From the NCBI GenBank assembly GCA_963700745.1, contig CAVOYT010000013.1, forward strand, positions 62,001-126,000: a DNA stretch of 64,000 nt. The letters run 5' to 3'. This DNA comes from UBA10649 sp963700745. GTDB lineage: Bacteria > Actinomycetota > Actinomycetes > S36-B12. Below are positions 1-10,287 of the stretch, piece by piece; the first letter of the stretch is position 1; every line of letters begins with the position of its first letter. The notes under the pieces are model-generated. The model was not told where the DNA came from and did not search any database. It saw only the letters and a program-made list of their open reading frames with translations. Position numbers and translations under genes: made by a program.

Positions 1-130
1 AGCGACCACCGAGTCGGCTTCAAGTCCCACAACCTCGACCAGGTGCTCGACGGCGACCTCGACGCGGTGATCGATGCGTGCGTCGAGGCCGACCAGGACC
101 AGTCGGCTCAGCGACGTGGGGAGCTCCTGA
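1..130 (+). CDS. prfA: Peptide chain release factor 1, C-terminal fragment
   Basis: This is the last ~40 codons of RF1, which recognises UAA/UAG stop codons on the ribosome. The gene begins before the window. The C-terminal signature SDHRVGFKSHNLDQVLDGDL is visible in frame from base 1. The family normally ends a few dozen residues later, but frame 1 runs straight on into prmC. Shifting by one base near 95-101 gives an RF1-like tail (SRLSDVGSS) and a TGA at 128-130 that overlaps the prmC ATG (TGATG). I therefore infer a one-base indel rather than a fusion. RF1 next to its methyltransferase PrmC is the usual order. Confidence 0.85.
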
Positions 131-1126
131 TGTCGTGGACCGAGGACCACACGATCGGGGGTCGTGTCACGGTGCGCGACGTCCTGTTCGACGCGGAGCA
201 TCGGCTCTCGGCGGTTCGCGTCCCTTCGCCAAGCGTTGACGCCGCCGAGCTCGTGGCCTTCGCGCTGGGAACGACTCGCAACCGCCTGTTCCTCCAGGAG
301 GCGGTCACGGCGGAGGAGAAGGTCCGGATCGAGCAGTTGCTCACGCGCCGGCTGTCCCGGGTGCCGCTTCAGCACATCATCGGGAAGGTCGGCTTTCGGA
401 GGATCGAGCTGGAGGTCGGTCCTGGCGTGTTCATCCCAAGGCCGGAGACCGAGCTCGTGACGGAGGCGGGCTTGCGCGTGCTTGCCGAGCAGCCCGAGGA
501 TCGGCGAATCGCCGTCGACCTGTGCTCCGGGAGCGGTGCGATCGCGATCTCGCTCGCCACGGAGGTGCCGGGCAGCCATGTCCACGCTGTGGAGCTGAGC
601 ATCGAGGCGGTGGAGTGGACCCGGAGGAACGTTGCCTCCCACGCTGAAAAGATCGCCGCCGTGCGGCTCGACCGTCGACGTCATCCACGCCGACGCGACG
701 ACGGTCGCGGATGCCGGCGAGCCGCTCGCCAACCTGGCCGGCAAGGTCGCCGTGGTCGTGACGAATCCGCCGTACGTGCCCAACCAGATGGTGCCCAGGG
801 AGCCCGAGGTTCGCGACCACGAGCCGAAGATGGCGCTGTACGGGGGCGACGACGGGCTTGACGTGGTGCGCGGCGTCCTGCGCACGGCCGCCGTCCTGCT
901 GCGTCCCGGCGGGCTGGTCGCCATCGAGCATGCCGACGTCCAGGGCCAGGCCGCCGGCGCGGCGGGGGTGCCCGGCGTGGCCTCGTCCATGGTTGCCGAC
1001 GCCGCCCTCGCGGCGCGCCTCGGTGTCCCCGACGGTCAGCCGATCTTCCAGTCCGTGGCCGACCGCATCGACCTCAACGGATTGCCGCGGTTCACCCTGG
1101 CCCGTCGCACGGGTGGCGAGTCTTGA
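130..1126 (+). CDS. prmC: Release-factor glutamine N5-methyltransferase (frame broken)
   Basis: PrmC/HemK methylates the Gln of the GGQ motif of RF1/RF2 using SAM. The start is the ATG overlapping the prfA stop. The N-terminal substrate-binding half carries TRNRLFLQ. The Rossmann methyltransferase half begins at VDLCSGSGAIAISLA (SAM loop) and includes the catalytic NPPYVP motif at about 768-785. The reading frame shifts by one base near 655-668, between the SAM loop and NPPY, so two pieces must be joined. The stop TGA (1124-1126) overlaps the TTG start of the next gene. Placement after prfA and before the threonylcarbamoyl-AMP synthase matches mycobacteria. The break is most likely a sequence error, since the domain is otherwise complete. 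Confidence 0.9.
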
Positions 1127-1788
1127 CCCAGCGCATTGACTGCGCGGACGGCGTCCACCGCGACCGAGCAGTGGCGGCCGCCCTGGCGGCCGTGCGACGG
1201 GGGGACCTTGTACTCGTGCCCACGGAATCGGTCTACGCAGTGGCGACCGATGCCTTCTCCCGCCGGGGCGTCGCTGCCTTGCGCGAGGCGAAGGGCTATG
1301 ACGCCCAGGTGCCGCTTCCGGTGATGGTGGGAGCGCGGTCGACGATGGCCGGGATCGCGGCCCGGATCTCCGACGACGCCCGGGCCCTGATGGATGCCTT
1401 CTGGCCCGGTCCCTTGACCCTGCTGATGACCCCGCAGTCGACGCTCGCGTGGGACCTTCCGTCAGACGCGCCGCTGGCCGTGCGCATGCCCCTGCACCCG
1501 GTCGCGCTTGCGCTGCTCGACCGTTCCGGGCCCCTTGTCGTGACGACGGCGAACCAGCCGGGGCTGCCGGCGCCCGTGGACGTCGACGATGCGCTCGACC
1601 AGCTTGGGCGGGAGATCTCCCTCGCACTGGATGCCGGTGATCTGTCCGATGGTTCCAGCCTGCCCAGCACCGTGGTGGACGTCACTGGGGCGGCGCCCGT
1701 CGTCGTCAGGGTCGGTGAACTCTCCGTCGACCGACTGAGGCGGATCTGTGCGCTCGTGGCGCCCGGTGAGGAATCCGCGACCCCGTAG
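1123..1788 (+). CDS. tsaC: L-threonylcarbamoyladenylate synthase (YrdC/Sua5 family)
   Basis: Makes threonylcarbamoyl-AMP from threonine, bicarbonate and ATP, the first step of tRNA t6A37 modification. The 221-residue protein is a single YrdC domain without the C-terminal Sua5 extension. The VPTESVYAVATDA segment (residues ~29-41) is the family nucleotide-binding start and VTTANQPG is the conserved central motif (PSAN equivalent). The TTG start at 1123 overlaps the prmC stop, indicating translational coupling in a prfA-prmC-tsaC operon. The gene is intact. The stop TAG at 1786-1788 lies inside a TAGAGT sequence that could serve as a -10 box for glyA. Confidence 0.88.
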   Translation: MTQRIDCADGVHRDRAVAAALAAVRRGDLVLVPTESVYAVATDAFSRRGVAALREAKGYDAQVPLPVMVGARSTMAGIAARISDDARALMDAFWPGPLTLLMTPQSTLAWDLPSDAPLAVRMPLHPVALALLDRSGPLVVTTANQPGLPAPVDVDDALDQLGREISLALDAGDLSDGSSLPSTVVDVTGAAPVVVRVGELSVDRLRRICALVAPGEESATP

Positions 1789-1845
1789 AGTGGCCCCGCA
1801 CGCTCGCCTCGGGTCCATGAGGTCGGGTCCACGAGAGGGAGATGA

Positions 1846-3114
1846 ATGAACAGCACGCCATTCTGGGGGCCCGATTTCGACGAGCTCGCCGCCGAGGATC
1901 CCGAGATTGCCGCAGTGATCCTGTCGGAGCTCGATCGGCTGCGCAGCGGACTCCAACTGATCGCCAGCGAGAACTTCACCTCGCCGGCCGTGCTGGCCGC
2001 CCTTGGCTCGACGTTGAGCAACAAGTACGCCGAGGGATACCCGGGGCGGCGCTACTACGGCGGATGCGCCGACGTCGACAAGGCCGAGATCATCGGGATC
2101 GAGCGCGCCAAGGCGCTGTTCGGCGCCGATCATGCGAACCTCCAGCCGCACAGCGGGGCGAGTGCCAATCTCGCTGCATACGGCGCCTTCGTGATGCCAG
2201 GGGACACCGTGCTGGCGATGAGCCTGCCCCACGGGGGGCACCTGACCCATGGATCGAAGGTCAACTTCTCCGGCAAGTGGTTCGACATCGTGTCCTACGG
2301 AGTGCGACAGGACACCGAGTTGATCGACTACGACGAGGTACGTGCTCTCGCGCTGCAGCATCGTCCGAAGATGATCATCAGCGGCGCCACCGCATACCCG
2401 CGTCTGATCGACTTCGCCGCGTTCCGTGAGATCGCCGATGAGGTCGGGGCGATCCTCATGGTCGATGCGGCCCATTTCATCGGTCTTGTGGCGGGCGGGG
2501 CGATCCCCAGCCCGGTGCCATACGCCGACGTGGTCACCTTCACGACCCACAAGGTGCTGCGCGGGCCCCGCGGCGGCATGATCCTGTGTCGCGAGGAGCA
2601 CGCGACGGCGATCGACAAGGCCGTCTTCCCGATGATGCAGGGCGGTCCGCTCATGCATGCCGTCGCGGCCAAGGCCGTCGCGCTGAAGGAGGCCGCGACT
2701 CCTGAGTACCAGACCTACGCCCGGCAGGTCATCACCAACGCCGAGGCGCTCGCCGCCGGGCTGGCGAACGAGGGCATGCGGCCGGTCAGCGGCGGAACCG
2801 ACACTCACCTGGCCCTCATCGACATCCAGTCCACCGGCGTCACCGGCGACATCGCCGAGCAGCGGTGCGACGCTGCGCGCATCACCCTGAACAAGAACGC
2901 GATCCCCTACGACCCGCAGCCTCCGTCAAAGGGCTCCGGCATCAGGGTCGGGACCCCGGCCGTCACGACCCAGGGAATGACAGAGGCCGACATGACCACC
3001 ATCGCGACCCTCATCGCCCGTGCAGTCCGCGACGCCGACGGCACCGATGCGCCCGCGATCGCCGAAGAGGTGTCCACACTCGTCACCCAGCACCCGGCGT
3101 ATCCGCGAGACTGA
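1846..3114 (+). CDS. glyA: Serine hydroxymethyltransferase
   Basis: PLP enzyme converting serine and tetrahydrofolate to glycine and methylene-THF, the main one-carbon source. Intact at 422 residues, normal for the family. N-terminal LIASENFTS and SNKYAEGYPGRRYYGG are SHMT signatures, and TTHKVLRGPRGG holds the PLP Schiff-base lysine. The start ATG at 1846 follows GAGGGAGA at an appropriate distance; an out-of-frame ATG four bases earlier does not encode the protein. The 57-base gap to tsaC may contain its own promoter. A cytosolic housekeeping gene. Confidence 0.95.
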   Translation: MNSTPFWGPDFDELAAEDPEIAAVILSELDRLRSGLQLIASENFTSPAVLAALGSTLSNKYAEGYPGRRYYGGCADVDKAEIIGIERAKALFGADHANLQPHSGASANLAAYGAFVMPGDTVLAMSLPHGGHLTHGSKVNFSGKWFDIVSYGVRQDTELIDYDEVRALALQHRPKMIISGATAYPRLIDFAAFREIADEVGAILMVDAAHFIGLVAGGAIPSPVPYADVVTFTTHKVLRGPRGGMILCREEHATAIDKAVFPMMQGGPLMHAVAAKAVALKEAATPEYQTYARQVITNAEALAAGLANEGMRPVSGGTDTHLALIDIQSTGVTGDIAEQRCDAARITLNKNAIPYDPQPPSKGSGIRVGTPAVTTQGMTEADMTTIATLIARAVRDADGTDAPAIAEEVSTLVTQHPAYPRD

Positions 3115-3119
3115 CGCGT

Positions 3120-4241
3120 ATGCGCGAGTACCTGCTGTGCCTGCTGGCCGCCGCGGCGGTCACCTACCTGCTGACCTCGCCGGTCCGCAGCCTGGCACTC
3201 AGGTGGGGGTTCATCGCCCCGGTCCGTGACCGCGATGTGCACGATGAGCCGATCCCGCGGCTGGGGGGCCTGGCCATGGTCGGCGGGGTCGTCGCCGGCC
3301 TGCTCCTGGCCAGCAAGCTGCCGATGATGGGCGAGGTGTTCGAGGGAACGAACACGGCACTCGCGCTGCTGTCCGGCATCGCGATCATCGTGGCGCTGGG
3401 CATCGTCGATGACAGGTGGGGCCTGGACGCCCCCACGAAACTCGCGGGACAGGTGTTGGCGGCCGGCGTGATGGCCTTCCAGGGAGTCGCCATCATCTGG
3501 TTGCCCATCGGCGGGACGTTCGTGCTCGATCCGATCACCAGCGTGCTCTTCACCGTCATCATCGTGCTCGTCAGCATCAATGCCATCAACTTCGTCGACG
3601 GCCTGGACGGACTTGCCGCCGGCATCGTCACCATCGCGGCCGGGGCCTTCTTCGCGTACTCCTATCTCCTCTCGGTTGAGCTCGGCTTCGAGCGCGCCAC
3701 GCTGGCCACTCTGGTTTCCGTGCTCGCGGTCGGAGTCTGCGTCGGGTTCCTGCCGAACAACTTCTTCCCTGCCCGGATCTTCATGGGTGACACCGGCTCG
3801 ATGATGCTGGGCCTGCTTCTCGCGGCCGGCACCATCACGCTGTCCGGCCAGGTCGACCCGAGCGCCGTGGCCGGCGGCACGCTCCTGCCCACACTCCTGC
3901 CGGTGCTGCTTCCGGTGGCCGTGATGGCCGTGCCGCTGATCGATCTGCTGCTGGCCGTCATCCGGAGGACCAGAGCCGGGCGCAACCCCTTCGCCCCCGA
4001 CAAGCAGCACCTCCACCACCGCTTGCTCGAGATGGGCCACTCGCAGGTCCGAGCGGTCCTGCTCATGTACGCGTGGACTGCGCTCATTGCCGGGACAGCG
4101 GTGGCCGTGGCCTTCTTCCCCCTCGGCTACGCGGTCATCGGCTTCTTCCTGGGGCTCGGCCTGCTGATCTTCGCGGTCCGCCGCCCGAGTGCCACCGACG
4201 AGGCCGAGGTGCGCACCCTGCGCACCGGCACCGGTGCTTGA
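3120..4241 (+). CDS. wecA: Undecaprenyl-phosphate GlcNAc-1-phosphate transferase (WecA/TagO type)
   Basis: Membrane enzyme of the MraY/WecA family that transfers GlcNAc-1-P from UDP-GlcNAc to a polyprenyl phosphate. In actinobacteria this begins the arabinogalactan linker or another wall polymer. The 373-residue protein has about ten hydrophobic segments. Catalytic landmarks are DDRWGLDAPTKLAGQ, NAINFVDGLDGLAAG, FFPARIFMGDTGS and the HLHHRLLEMG motif typical of WecA rather than MraY. The ATG at 3120 lies just after the glyA stop. The mycobacterial orthologue (Rv1302, from memory) also directly precedes the ATP synthase operon. Intact. Confidence 0.9.
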   Translation: MREYLLCLLAAAAVTYLLTSPVRSLALRWGFIAPVRDRDVHDEPIPRLGGLAMVGGVVAGLLLASKLPMMGEVFEGTNTALALLSGIAIIVALGIVDDRWGLDAPTKLAGQVLAAGVMAFQGVAIIWLPIGGTFVLDPITSVLFTVIIVLVSINAINFVDGLDGLAAGIVTIAAGAFFAYSYLLSVELGFERATLATLVSVLAVGVCVGFLPNNFFPARIFMGDTGSMMLGLLLAAGTITLSGQVDPSAVAGGTLLPTLLPVLLPVAVMAVPLIDLLLAVIRRTRAGRNPFAPDKQHLHHRLLEMGHSQVRAVLLMYAWTALIAGTAVAVAFFPLGYAVIGFFLGLGLLIFAVRRPSATDEAEVRTLRTGTGA

Positions 4242-4294
4242 ACCATCCGTCGGCAGTTCGTGAGCAATGCCACTGCCGTTGGCCCGTCTGACAT

Positions 4295-4324
4295 TTGGGG
4301 GTCACAAGCAGGGTGCGATAGCGT
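4295..4324 (+). promoter_or_regulatory. Putative promoter of the ATP synthase operon (leaderless)
   Basis: TTGGGG at 4295-4300, an 18-base spacer and TAGCGT at 4319-4324 resemble a SigA-type promoter in the 89-base gap after wecA. The -10 ends six bases before the GTG at 4331, so the transcript would start at or next to the start codon. Confidence 0.5.
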
Positions 4325-4330
4325 CAAGAC

Positions 4331-4735
4331 GTGCCCGCGAACGACGCCCTGGTCCTGCGCCGGGCCGCGCTGATCACCATCGCTGTGGGCGTGCTGTGCA
4401 CCGTGATCGGGACGGCGGTGTCGGGGGCCCAGGGCCTGCTGGCCGGAGTCCTCGGCACGATCATCGCGGTGGCCTTCTTCGCCACCGGTCAGTACATCGT
4501 CGGTCGCGTCCTGAGCAACAGTCCCGAGACAGCGTTCATGACCGCTCTGGTCGTCTACATGGGCCAGATCCTGGTGCTCTTCGTTCTCCTCCTGCTGCTG
4601 CGCGACGCCACCTTCTTCGCCCCCAAGGTGTTCGCAGCGACGATCATCGCGTGCGCCCTTGCGTGGATCTTCGCGTCCGCCTTCGGGACGTGGCGCAGCA
4701 AGGTCCTGTACGTCGATCCGGAGGCCCGTCCGTGA
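4331..4735 (+). CDS. AtpI-like small membrane protein of the ATP synthase operon
   Basis: A 134-residue integral membrane protein with four predicted hydrophobic helices (about residues 9-28, 33-52, 66-90 and 97-116) and a short cytosolic tail. Its position as first gene of the operon and its size match the actinobacterial counterpart of AtpI (Rv1303 position). The exact role is uncertain; proposed AtpI roles are c-ring assembly or Mg transport. It starts with GTG at 4331, leaderless with respect to the promoter above. Its TGA overlaps the GTG of the next gene by three bases, so the two are translationally coupled. Confidence 0.7.
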   Translation: MPANDALVLRRAALITIAVGVLCTVIGTAVSGAQGLLAGVLGTIIAVAFFATGQYIVGRVLSNSPETAFMTALVVYMGQILVLFVLLLLLRDATFFAPKVFAATIIACALAWIFASAFGTWRSKVLYVDPEARP

Positions 4736-5040
4736 GCGCCCCCGGCACCTCTCGTCGCCATTCCGGATGGTACGGTTCGGGCGCGCGGAGGCGGACCGTT
4801 TCGATGGACGACGCCCGGAGGATGTCCAACTCCGCGTGGACCAACAGCAGTCGCATGATCTCCGGCTTGATCCTCTACACCGGCCTCGGCTGGCTGGTGT
4901 CGAGGTGGGTGGGGCATCAAGCCCTGCTGATGGCCGTCGGTGCAATGGTGGGCCTGGGTCTGTCGTACTACCTGATGTTTGTGAGCCTCGCGCGCGAGGC
5001 TGACGAGGACGAGAAACGCCAAGGCCGGGACACGACATGA
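4732..5040 (+). CDS. AtpZ/AtpI-like accessory membrane protein
   Basis: A protein of about 102 residues beginning at the GTG that overlaps the previous stop. After a basic N-terminus it has two hydrophobic helices, ISGLILYTGLGWLVSRWVG and ALLMAVGAMVGLGLSYYLMF, the two-helix layout of the F0F1-ATPase gene 1 (AtpZ) family, followed by an acidic/basic tail. It sits immediately before atpB, as AtpZ proteins do. A possible role is helping to assemble or charge the ATP synthase, but this is inferred from context only. An internal ATG at 4804 is an alternative start and would remove the basic N-terminus. Confidence 0.65.
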   Translation: MSAPGTSRRHSGWYGSGARRRTVSMDDARRMSNSAWTNSSRMISGLILYTGLGWLVSRWVGHQALLMAVGAMVGLGLSYYLMFVSLAREADEDEKRQGRDTT

Positions 5041-5076
5041 CGGCTGTGACGCACGTGAGGGGCATGGAGGAGCCTG

Positions 5077-5904
5077 GTGTCGCTTAACAACGTGGTCGCA
5101 TCGGGCGGCCTGGACTGCCACCTCAATTCGGGGTGCGGATTCCCCGCCCCGGGTGCAGAGATCTTCCTCTTCGACGACATCGCGTCCTTCACCATCGCGA
5201 ACCTCGAGTTCCACATCTCCAAGGTCACGATCGTCCTGTTCCTGTGCGTCTTCCTCATCCTGGGCTTCTTCATCTACGCCTTCCGCAAGCCGAAGCTGGT
5301 CCCGCGGGGTGCGCAGAACGTGGGCGAGATGGGCTACCTGTTCATCCGTGACGGGATCTCTCGGGACATCATCGGCAAGGACGGCGACAAGTTCGTCCCG
5401 TTCCTGTTCTCCTTCTTCTTCCTGGTCTGGCTCAGCAACTTCATGGGGATCGTGCCGTTCGTGCAGATCCCGGTGACATCGATCTTCGCGATCCCGGTCG
5501 CCTTCGCCCTGATCGTGTACGTCACCTGGGTGCCCCTCGGCGTCTACCGGCAGGGGTTCGGCGGCTTCTTCGGCGGAATGCTGTTTCCCCCGGGCGTGCC
5601 CAAGGCCATGTACGTGCTGCTGACTCCGCTGGAGTTCCTGTCCAACCTGATCGTCCGGCCCGCTACGCACGCGATCCGTCTGTTCGCCAACATGTTCGCC
5701 GGCCACCTGCTGATCGCCACGTTCAGCATCGCCGCCTTCTACCTGCTCAGTGCCAGCGTGATCGGGATCATCGGATCGGCGGCCTCCTTCACGGTCGCTA
5801 TCGCGCTCACGGGCTTCGAGGCGCTGATCCAGTTCCTGCAGGCCTACATCTTCACCCTTCTGACCGCTGTCTACATCGCCGGTGCCCTGCACTCTGAGCA
5901 CTGA
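5077..5904 (+). CDS. atpB: ATP synthase Fo subunit a
   Basis: Stator subunit a, forming the proton half-channels against the c-ring. 275 residues with five or six transmembrane helices. RLFANMFAGHLLI in the fourth helix carries the essential channel arginine context, and FEALIQFLQAYIFTLLTAVYI is the conserved final helix. The GTG at 5077 is preceded by GGAGGAG. The gap between the AtpZ-like stop and this start also contains a 16-codon open frame (see rejected items). Intact. First core subunit of the a-c-b-delta-alpha-gamma-beta-epsilon order. Confidence 0.95.
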   Translation: MSLNNVVASGGLDCHLNSGCGFPAPGAEIFLFDDIASFTIANLEFHISKVTIVLFLCVFLILGFFIYAFRKPKLVPRGAQNVGEMGYLFIRDGISRDIIGKDGDKFVPFLFSFFFLVWLSNFMGIVPFVQIPVTSIFAIPVAFALIVYVTWVPLGVYRQGFGGFFGGMLFPPGVPKAMYVLLTPLEFLSNLIVRPATHAIRLFANMFAGHLLIATFSIAAFYLLSASVIGIIGSAASFTVAIALTGFEALIQFLQAYIFTLLTAVYIAGALHSEH

Positions 5905-5983
5905 GCCGCCCGACCACAACTGAATAGCCCATGGACCCCAGACCGGCGGATCGACCGCTGGCCAGGAAAGCAAAGGAATCGAC

Positions 5984-6211
5984 ATGTCGCTTCTCGCGGA
6001 AGTCACCGGATCACTCGGCTCGATCGGCTACGGCCTCGCAGCCATCGGCCCCGGTGTCGGCATCGGCATCATCTTCGGTCTGGGCGTGCAGGCCATCGCC
6101 CGTCAGCCCGAGGCCTACGGCGTTATTCGCCAGAACATGATCCTGGGCTTCGCCCTCACCGAGGCGCTGGCGCTCATCGGCTTCGTCGCCCCGTTCGTCT
6201 TCGGCGTCTGA
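5984..6211 (+). CDS. atpE: ATP synthase Fo subunit c
   Basis: A 75-residue hairpin proteolipid that forms the rotor ring. The first helix is glycine-rich (GPGVGIGIIFG), the polar loop is ARQPEA and the second helix carries Glu60 in FALTEALALIGF, the ion-binding carboxylate. No Na-type ligands (an early Gln, or a Ser after the Glu) are seen, so proton coupling is inferred. This is the protein class targeted by diarylquinolines in mycobacteria. The start follows an AAAGGA sequence. Intact. Confidence 0.95.
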   Translation: MSLLAEVTGSLGSIGYGLAAIGPGVGIGIIFGLGVQAIARQPEAYGVIRQNMILGFALTEALALIGFVAPFVFGV

Positions 6212-6262
6212 CCAGAGCCATCCACGGTTCAGTCCACTGATTGATCTGGGAAGGTCACGATC

Positions 6263-6844
6263 GTGATTAACGTCATTTCCGCAGCCAGCGCTGCGGTCGC
6301 CGCTGCCGGCGGCGAGGGCGCAGAGGAAATGCCCTCTGTCCTCGCGGTGCCGATCGATGAGCTGATCATCGGCATCATCGCCTTCTTGATCGTCTTCGGC
6401 GGTCTCGCGAAGTTCGCCCTGCCGGGGATCAAGAAGACCCTGTCCGAGCGCACGGACGCGATCGAGGGAGGGATCGAGCGGGCGGCCAAGGCCGAGGCTG
6501 AGGCCAAGGATCTGGCTGAGCAGTACCGAGCCCAGCTCGCACAGGCTCGTGAGGAGGCGTCGGCCATCCGCACGCAGGCCCAGGCGGACCGCTCGGCCAT
6601 CATCGAGGAGGCCCGCACCGAGGCGCGGGCAGCCGCTCAGCAGGTCACGGCGCAGGCCGAGGCCCAGCTGTCTGCCGACCGCTCGCAGGCCACGTCTGCG
6701 CTTACCCGGCAGATCGGCGAGATGTCCGTCACGTTGGCGAGCAAGGTCGTGGGACAGTCCCTGAGCGATGACGCCCGCGTGCGCCAGACCGTCGAGGACT
6801 TCATCGCCGACCTCGAGCAGCAGGCCCAGGGGAGTGCTGGCTGA
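6263..6844 (+). CDS. atpF: ATP synthase Fo subunit b
   Basis: Peripheral stalk subunit. 193 residues: a short N-terminus, one transmembrane helix (about residues 30-52), then a long charged Ala/Glu/Arg-rich helix suited to a right-handed coiled coil. The GTG start at 6263 follows GGGAAGG. Unlike mycobacteria, where a second b-domain is fused to delta, b and delta are separate here. The TGA overlaps the atpH ATG (TGATG), indicating coupling. Intact. Confidence 0.93.
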   Translation: MINVISAASAAVAAAGGEGAEEMPSVLAVPIDELIIGIIAFLIVFGGLAKFALPGIKKTLSERTDAIEGGIERAAKAEAEAKDLAEQYRAQLAQAREEASAIRTQAQADRSAIIEEARTEARAAAQQVTAQAEAQLSADRSQATSALTRQIGEMSVTLASKVVGQSLSDDARVRQTVEDFIADLEQQAQGSAG

Positions 6845-7653
6845 TGCTCGGATCCAGCCGCGAGAGCCTCGCCGCCTGCCAGGAGGGCCTTGACGCCCGC
6901 CGGCAGGAGCTGGGTTTCGCCCAACTCGCGGGTGAGCTGTTCGCGGTCGCGGGGATCCTCGACAACGAGGGCCCGCTGCTCACCACGCTGGCCGACAGCG
7001 GGCAGCCGCAGTCGGTGCGCAACGGCCTGGTCCAGCAGTTGTTCGCTGGCAAGGTGAGCGAGCTCGCGGTCGACGTCCTGCTCATGGCGGTGGACCGCCG
7101 CTGGTCCTCTGCGGCCGACCTGCTGATGGCGATCGAACTGCTCGCGGACCAGGCGGTCTTCACCGTCGCCGAGTCCGACGGGACGCTCGATGCGACGGAG
7201 GAGGAGCTCTTCCGCTTCGGCAGGGCACTCGACGCCTCGTCTGCCCTGCAGATGACCCTGACCGACCCGGCCCAGTCCAGCGAGGTCAAGTCCGCGGTGG
7301 TCGGCGACCTGCTCAGCGGTCGCACGACATCCGCCACCTCGCAGGTGCTGGGCTACGCCGTCGGTCACCTGCACGGACGCAGGATCGACTCGGTGGTCGA
7401 CGACCTCTGCGCTCTTGCCGCGAAGCAGCGCGAGCGCGTGGTCGCCGAGGTCAAGGTCGCGGCGCCCCTCGACGACGCGCAGGCGCGCAGGCTCGCTGAC
7501 GCGCTGACGCGGCTCAAGGGCCGCACCGTCCGCCTCAATGTGGCCGTGGACCCGACCGTGCTCGGCGGCGTCCAGGTGAAGATCGGTGACGAGGTCATCG
7601 ATGGCACCGTCTCTGCGCGAATGGAACAGGCTCGCCGCGCCCTGCTGGGCTGA
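6844..7653 (+). CDS. atpH: ATP synthase F1 subunit delta
   Basis: Connects the peripheral stalk to the top of F1 (OSCP homologue). 269 residues, longer than the ~180 of E. coli delta but typical of actinobacteria. The C-terminal part has the conserved GRTVRLNVAVDPTVLGGVQ and IGDEVIDGTV strands. The ATG overlaps the atpF stop. Intact. The extra length is N-terminal and is not a fused b-domain with a membrane anchor. Confidence 0.92.
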   Translation: MLGSSRESLAACQEGLDARRQELGFAQLAGELFAVAGILDNEGPLLTTLADSGQPQSVRNGLVQQLFAGKVSELAVDVLLMAVDRRWSSAADLLMAIELLADQAVFTVAESDGTLDATEEELFRFGRALDASSALQMTLTDPAQSSEVKSAVVGDLLSGRTTSATSQVLGYAVGHLHGRRIDSVVDDLCALAAKQRERVVAEVKVAAPLDDAQARRLADALTRLKGRTVRLNVAVDPTVLGGVQVKIGDEVIDGTVSARMEQARRALLG

Positions 7654-7724
7654 CGAGTACGAAGGACCTACCCAACAACCGACCGACTGCCCGCCCCGCG
7701 GGCCGAGAAAGAGAGCAGGACACC

Positions 7725-9359
<1,635 letters not shown>

Positions 9360-9364
9360 CTGAC

Positions 9365-10273
9365 ATGGGTGCACAACTGCGGGTCTACCGACGGCGGATC
9401 AAGTCCGTCCAGGCGACCAAGAAGATCACGAAGGCGATGGAGCTGATCGCTTCGTCACGCATCGTGAAGGCGCAGCAGCGTCTTGATGCGTCGCTGCCGT
9501 ACCTGACGCACCTGTATGCGGCGATCAGCGCGGCGGCGACCGACGCGACCGACGTCTCCAAGCACCCGCTGATGGCCAACGAGGAGAACCGGACGAAGGC
9601 GGCGGTCCTGGTCGTCACGGCGGACCGCGGGCTGGCCGGCGCCTACTCCTCGAACGCGATCAAGGAGGCAGAGGCCCTCGCTTCGAACCTTCGCGAGAAG
9701 GGCATCACGGTGATGCCCTACGTCGTCGGCCGCAAGGGCGTGTCGTACTACCGCTTCCGTGATCGCGCCATGGGCGGGGAGTACGTCGGGTTCACCGACC
9801 AGCCCTCCTACGCCGACGCCAAGAAGATCGGCGAGGACCTGCTCGAGGCCTTCATGACGCCCACCGAGGAGGGCGGCGTCGACGAGATCCACATGGTCTA
9901 CACGCACTTCAACTCGATGGTGGCCCAGGAGGCGCGCATCCGCCGCATCCTGCCGCTCGAGGTCGTCGACGAGATCGTGGTCAAGGAGGAGGGCGCACAG
10001 CCGTCCGCTCTCTACGAGTTCGAGCCGGACCCCGAGTCCGTCCTCGATGGGCTGCTGCCGCGATACATCGACCACATGGTCTACACGGCGCTCCTCATGG
10101 CAGCGGCCTCCGAGCATGCGGCCCGTCGTCGCGCGATGAAGTCCGCCACCGACAACGCCGAGGACATGATCAAGTCGCTGTCCCGGCAGGCGAACCAGGC
10201 ACGTCAGTCCGAGATCACCCAGGAAATCAGCGAGATCGTGGGCGGCGCAGACGCGCTGTCGAGCGCGCGCTAG
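9365..10273 (+). CDS. atpG: ATP synthase F1 subunit gamma
   Basis: Central rotor shaft. 302 residues, intact. The N-terminal helix MGAQLRVYRRRIKSVQ, followed by TKKITKAMELIASS, and the C-terminal helix with ATDNAEDMIKSL form the coiled coil inside the alpha/beta hexamer. A central insert (about residues 165-220) gives the longer gamma seen in actinobacteria. Starts five bases after the atpA stop. Confidence 0.95.
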   Translation: MGAQLRVYRRRIKSVQATKKITKAMELIASSRIVKAQQRLDASLPYLTHLYAAISAAATDATDVSKHPLMANEENRTKAAVLVVTADRGLAGAYSSNAIKEAEALASNLREKGITVMPYVVGRKGVSYYRFRDRAMGGEYVGFTDQPSYADAKKIGEDLLEAFMTPTEEGGVDEIHMVYTHFNSMVAQEARIRRILPLEVVDEIVVKEEGAQPSALYEFEPDPESVLDGLLPRYIDHMVYTALLMAAASEHAARRRAMKSATDNAEDMIKSLSRQANQARQSEITQEISEIVGGADALSSAR

Positions 10274-10287
10274 GAGAGGGAACGAAA

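Noticed and set aside
43..861. In-frame PrfA-PrmC fusion
   Set aside because: The frame is open only because of a one-base indel near 95-101. The alternative frame gives a normal RF1 end and a TGATG stop/start overlap.
5037..5087. A 16-codon ORF from ATGA at the AtpZ-like stop to a TAA just inside atpB, a possible coupling leader
   Set aside because: It overlaps the atpB RBS and start neatly, but no conservation can be shown from one sequence; GGAGGAG before the atpB GTG already explains initiation.
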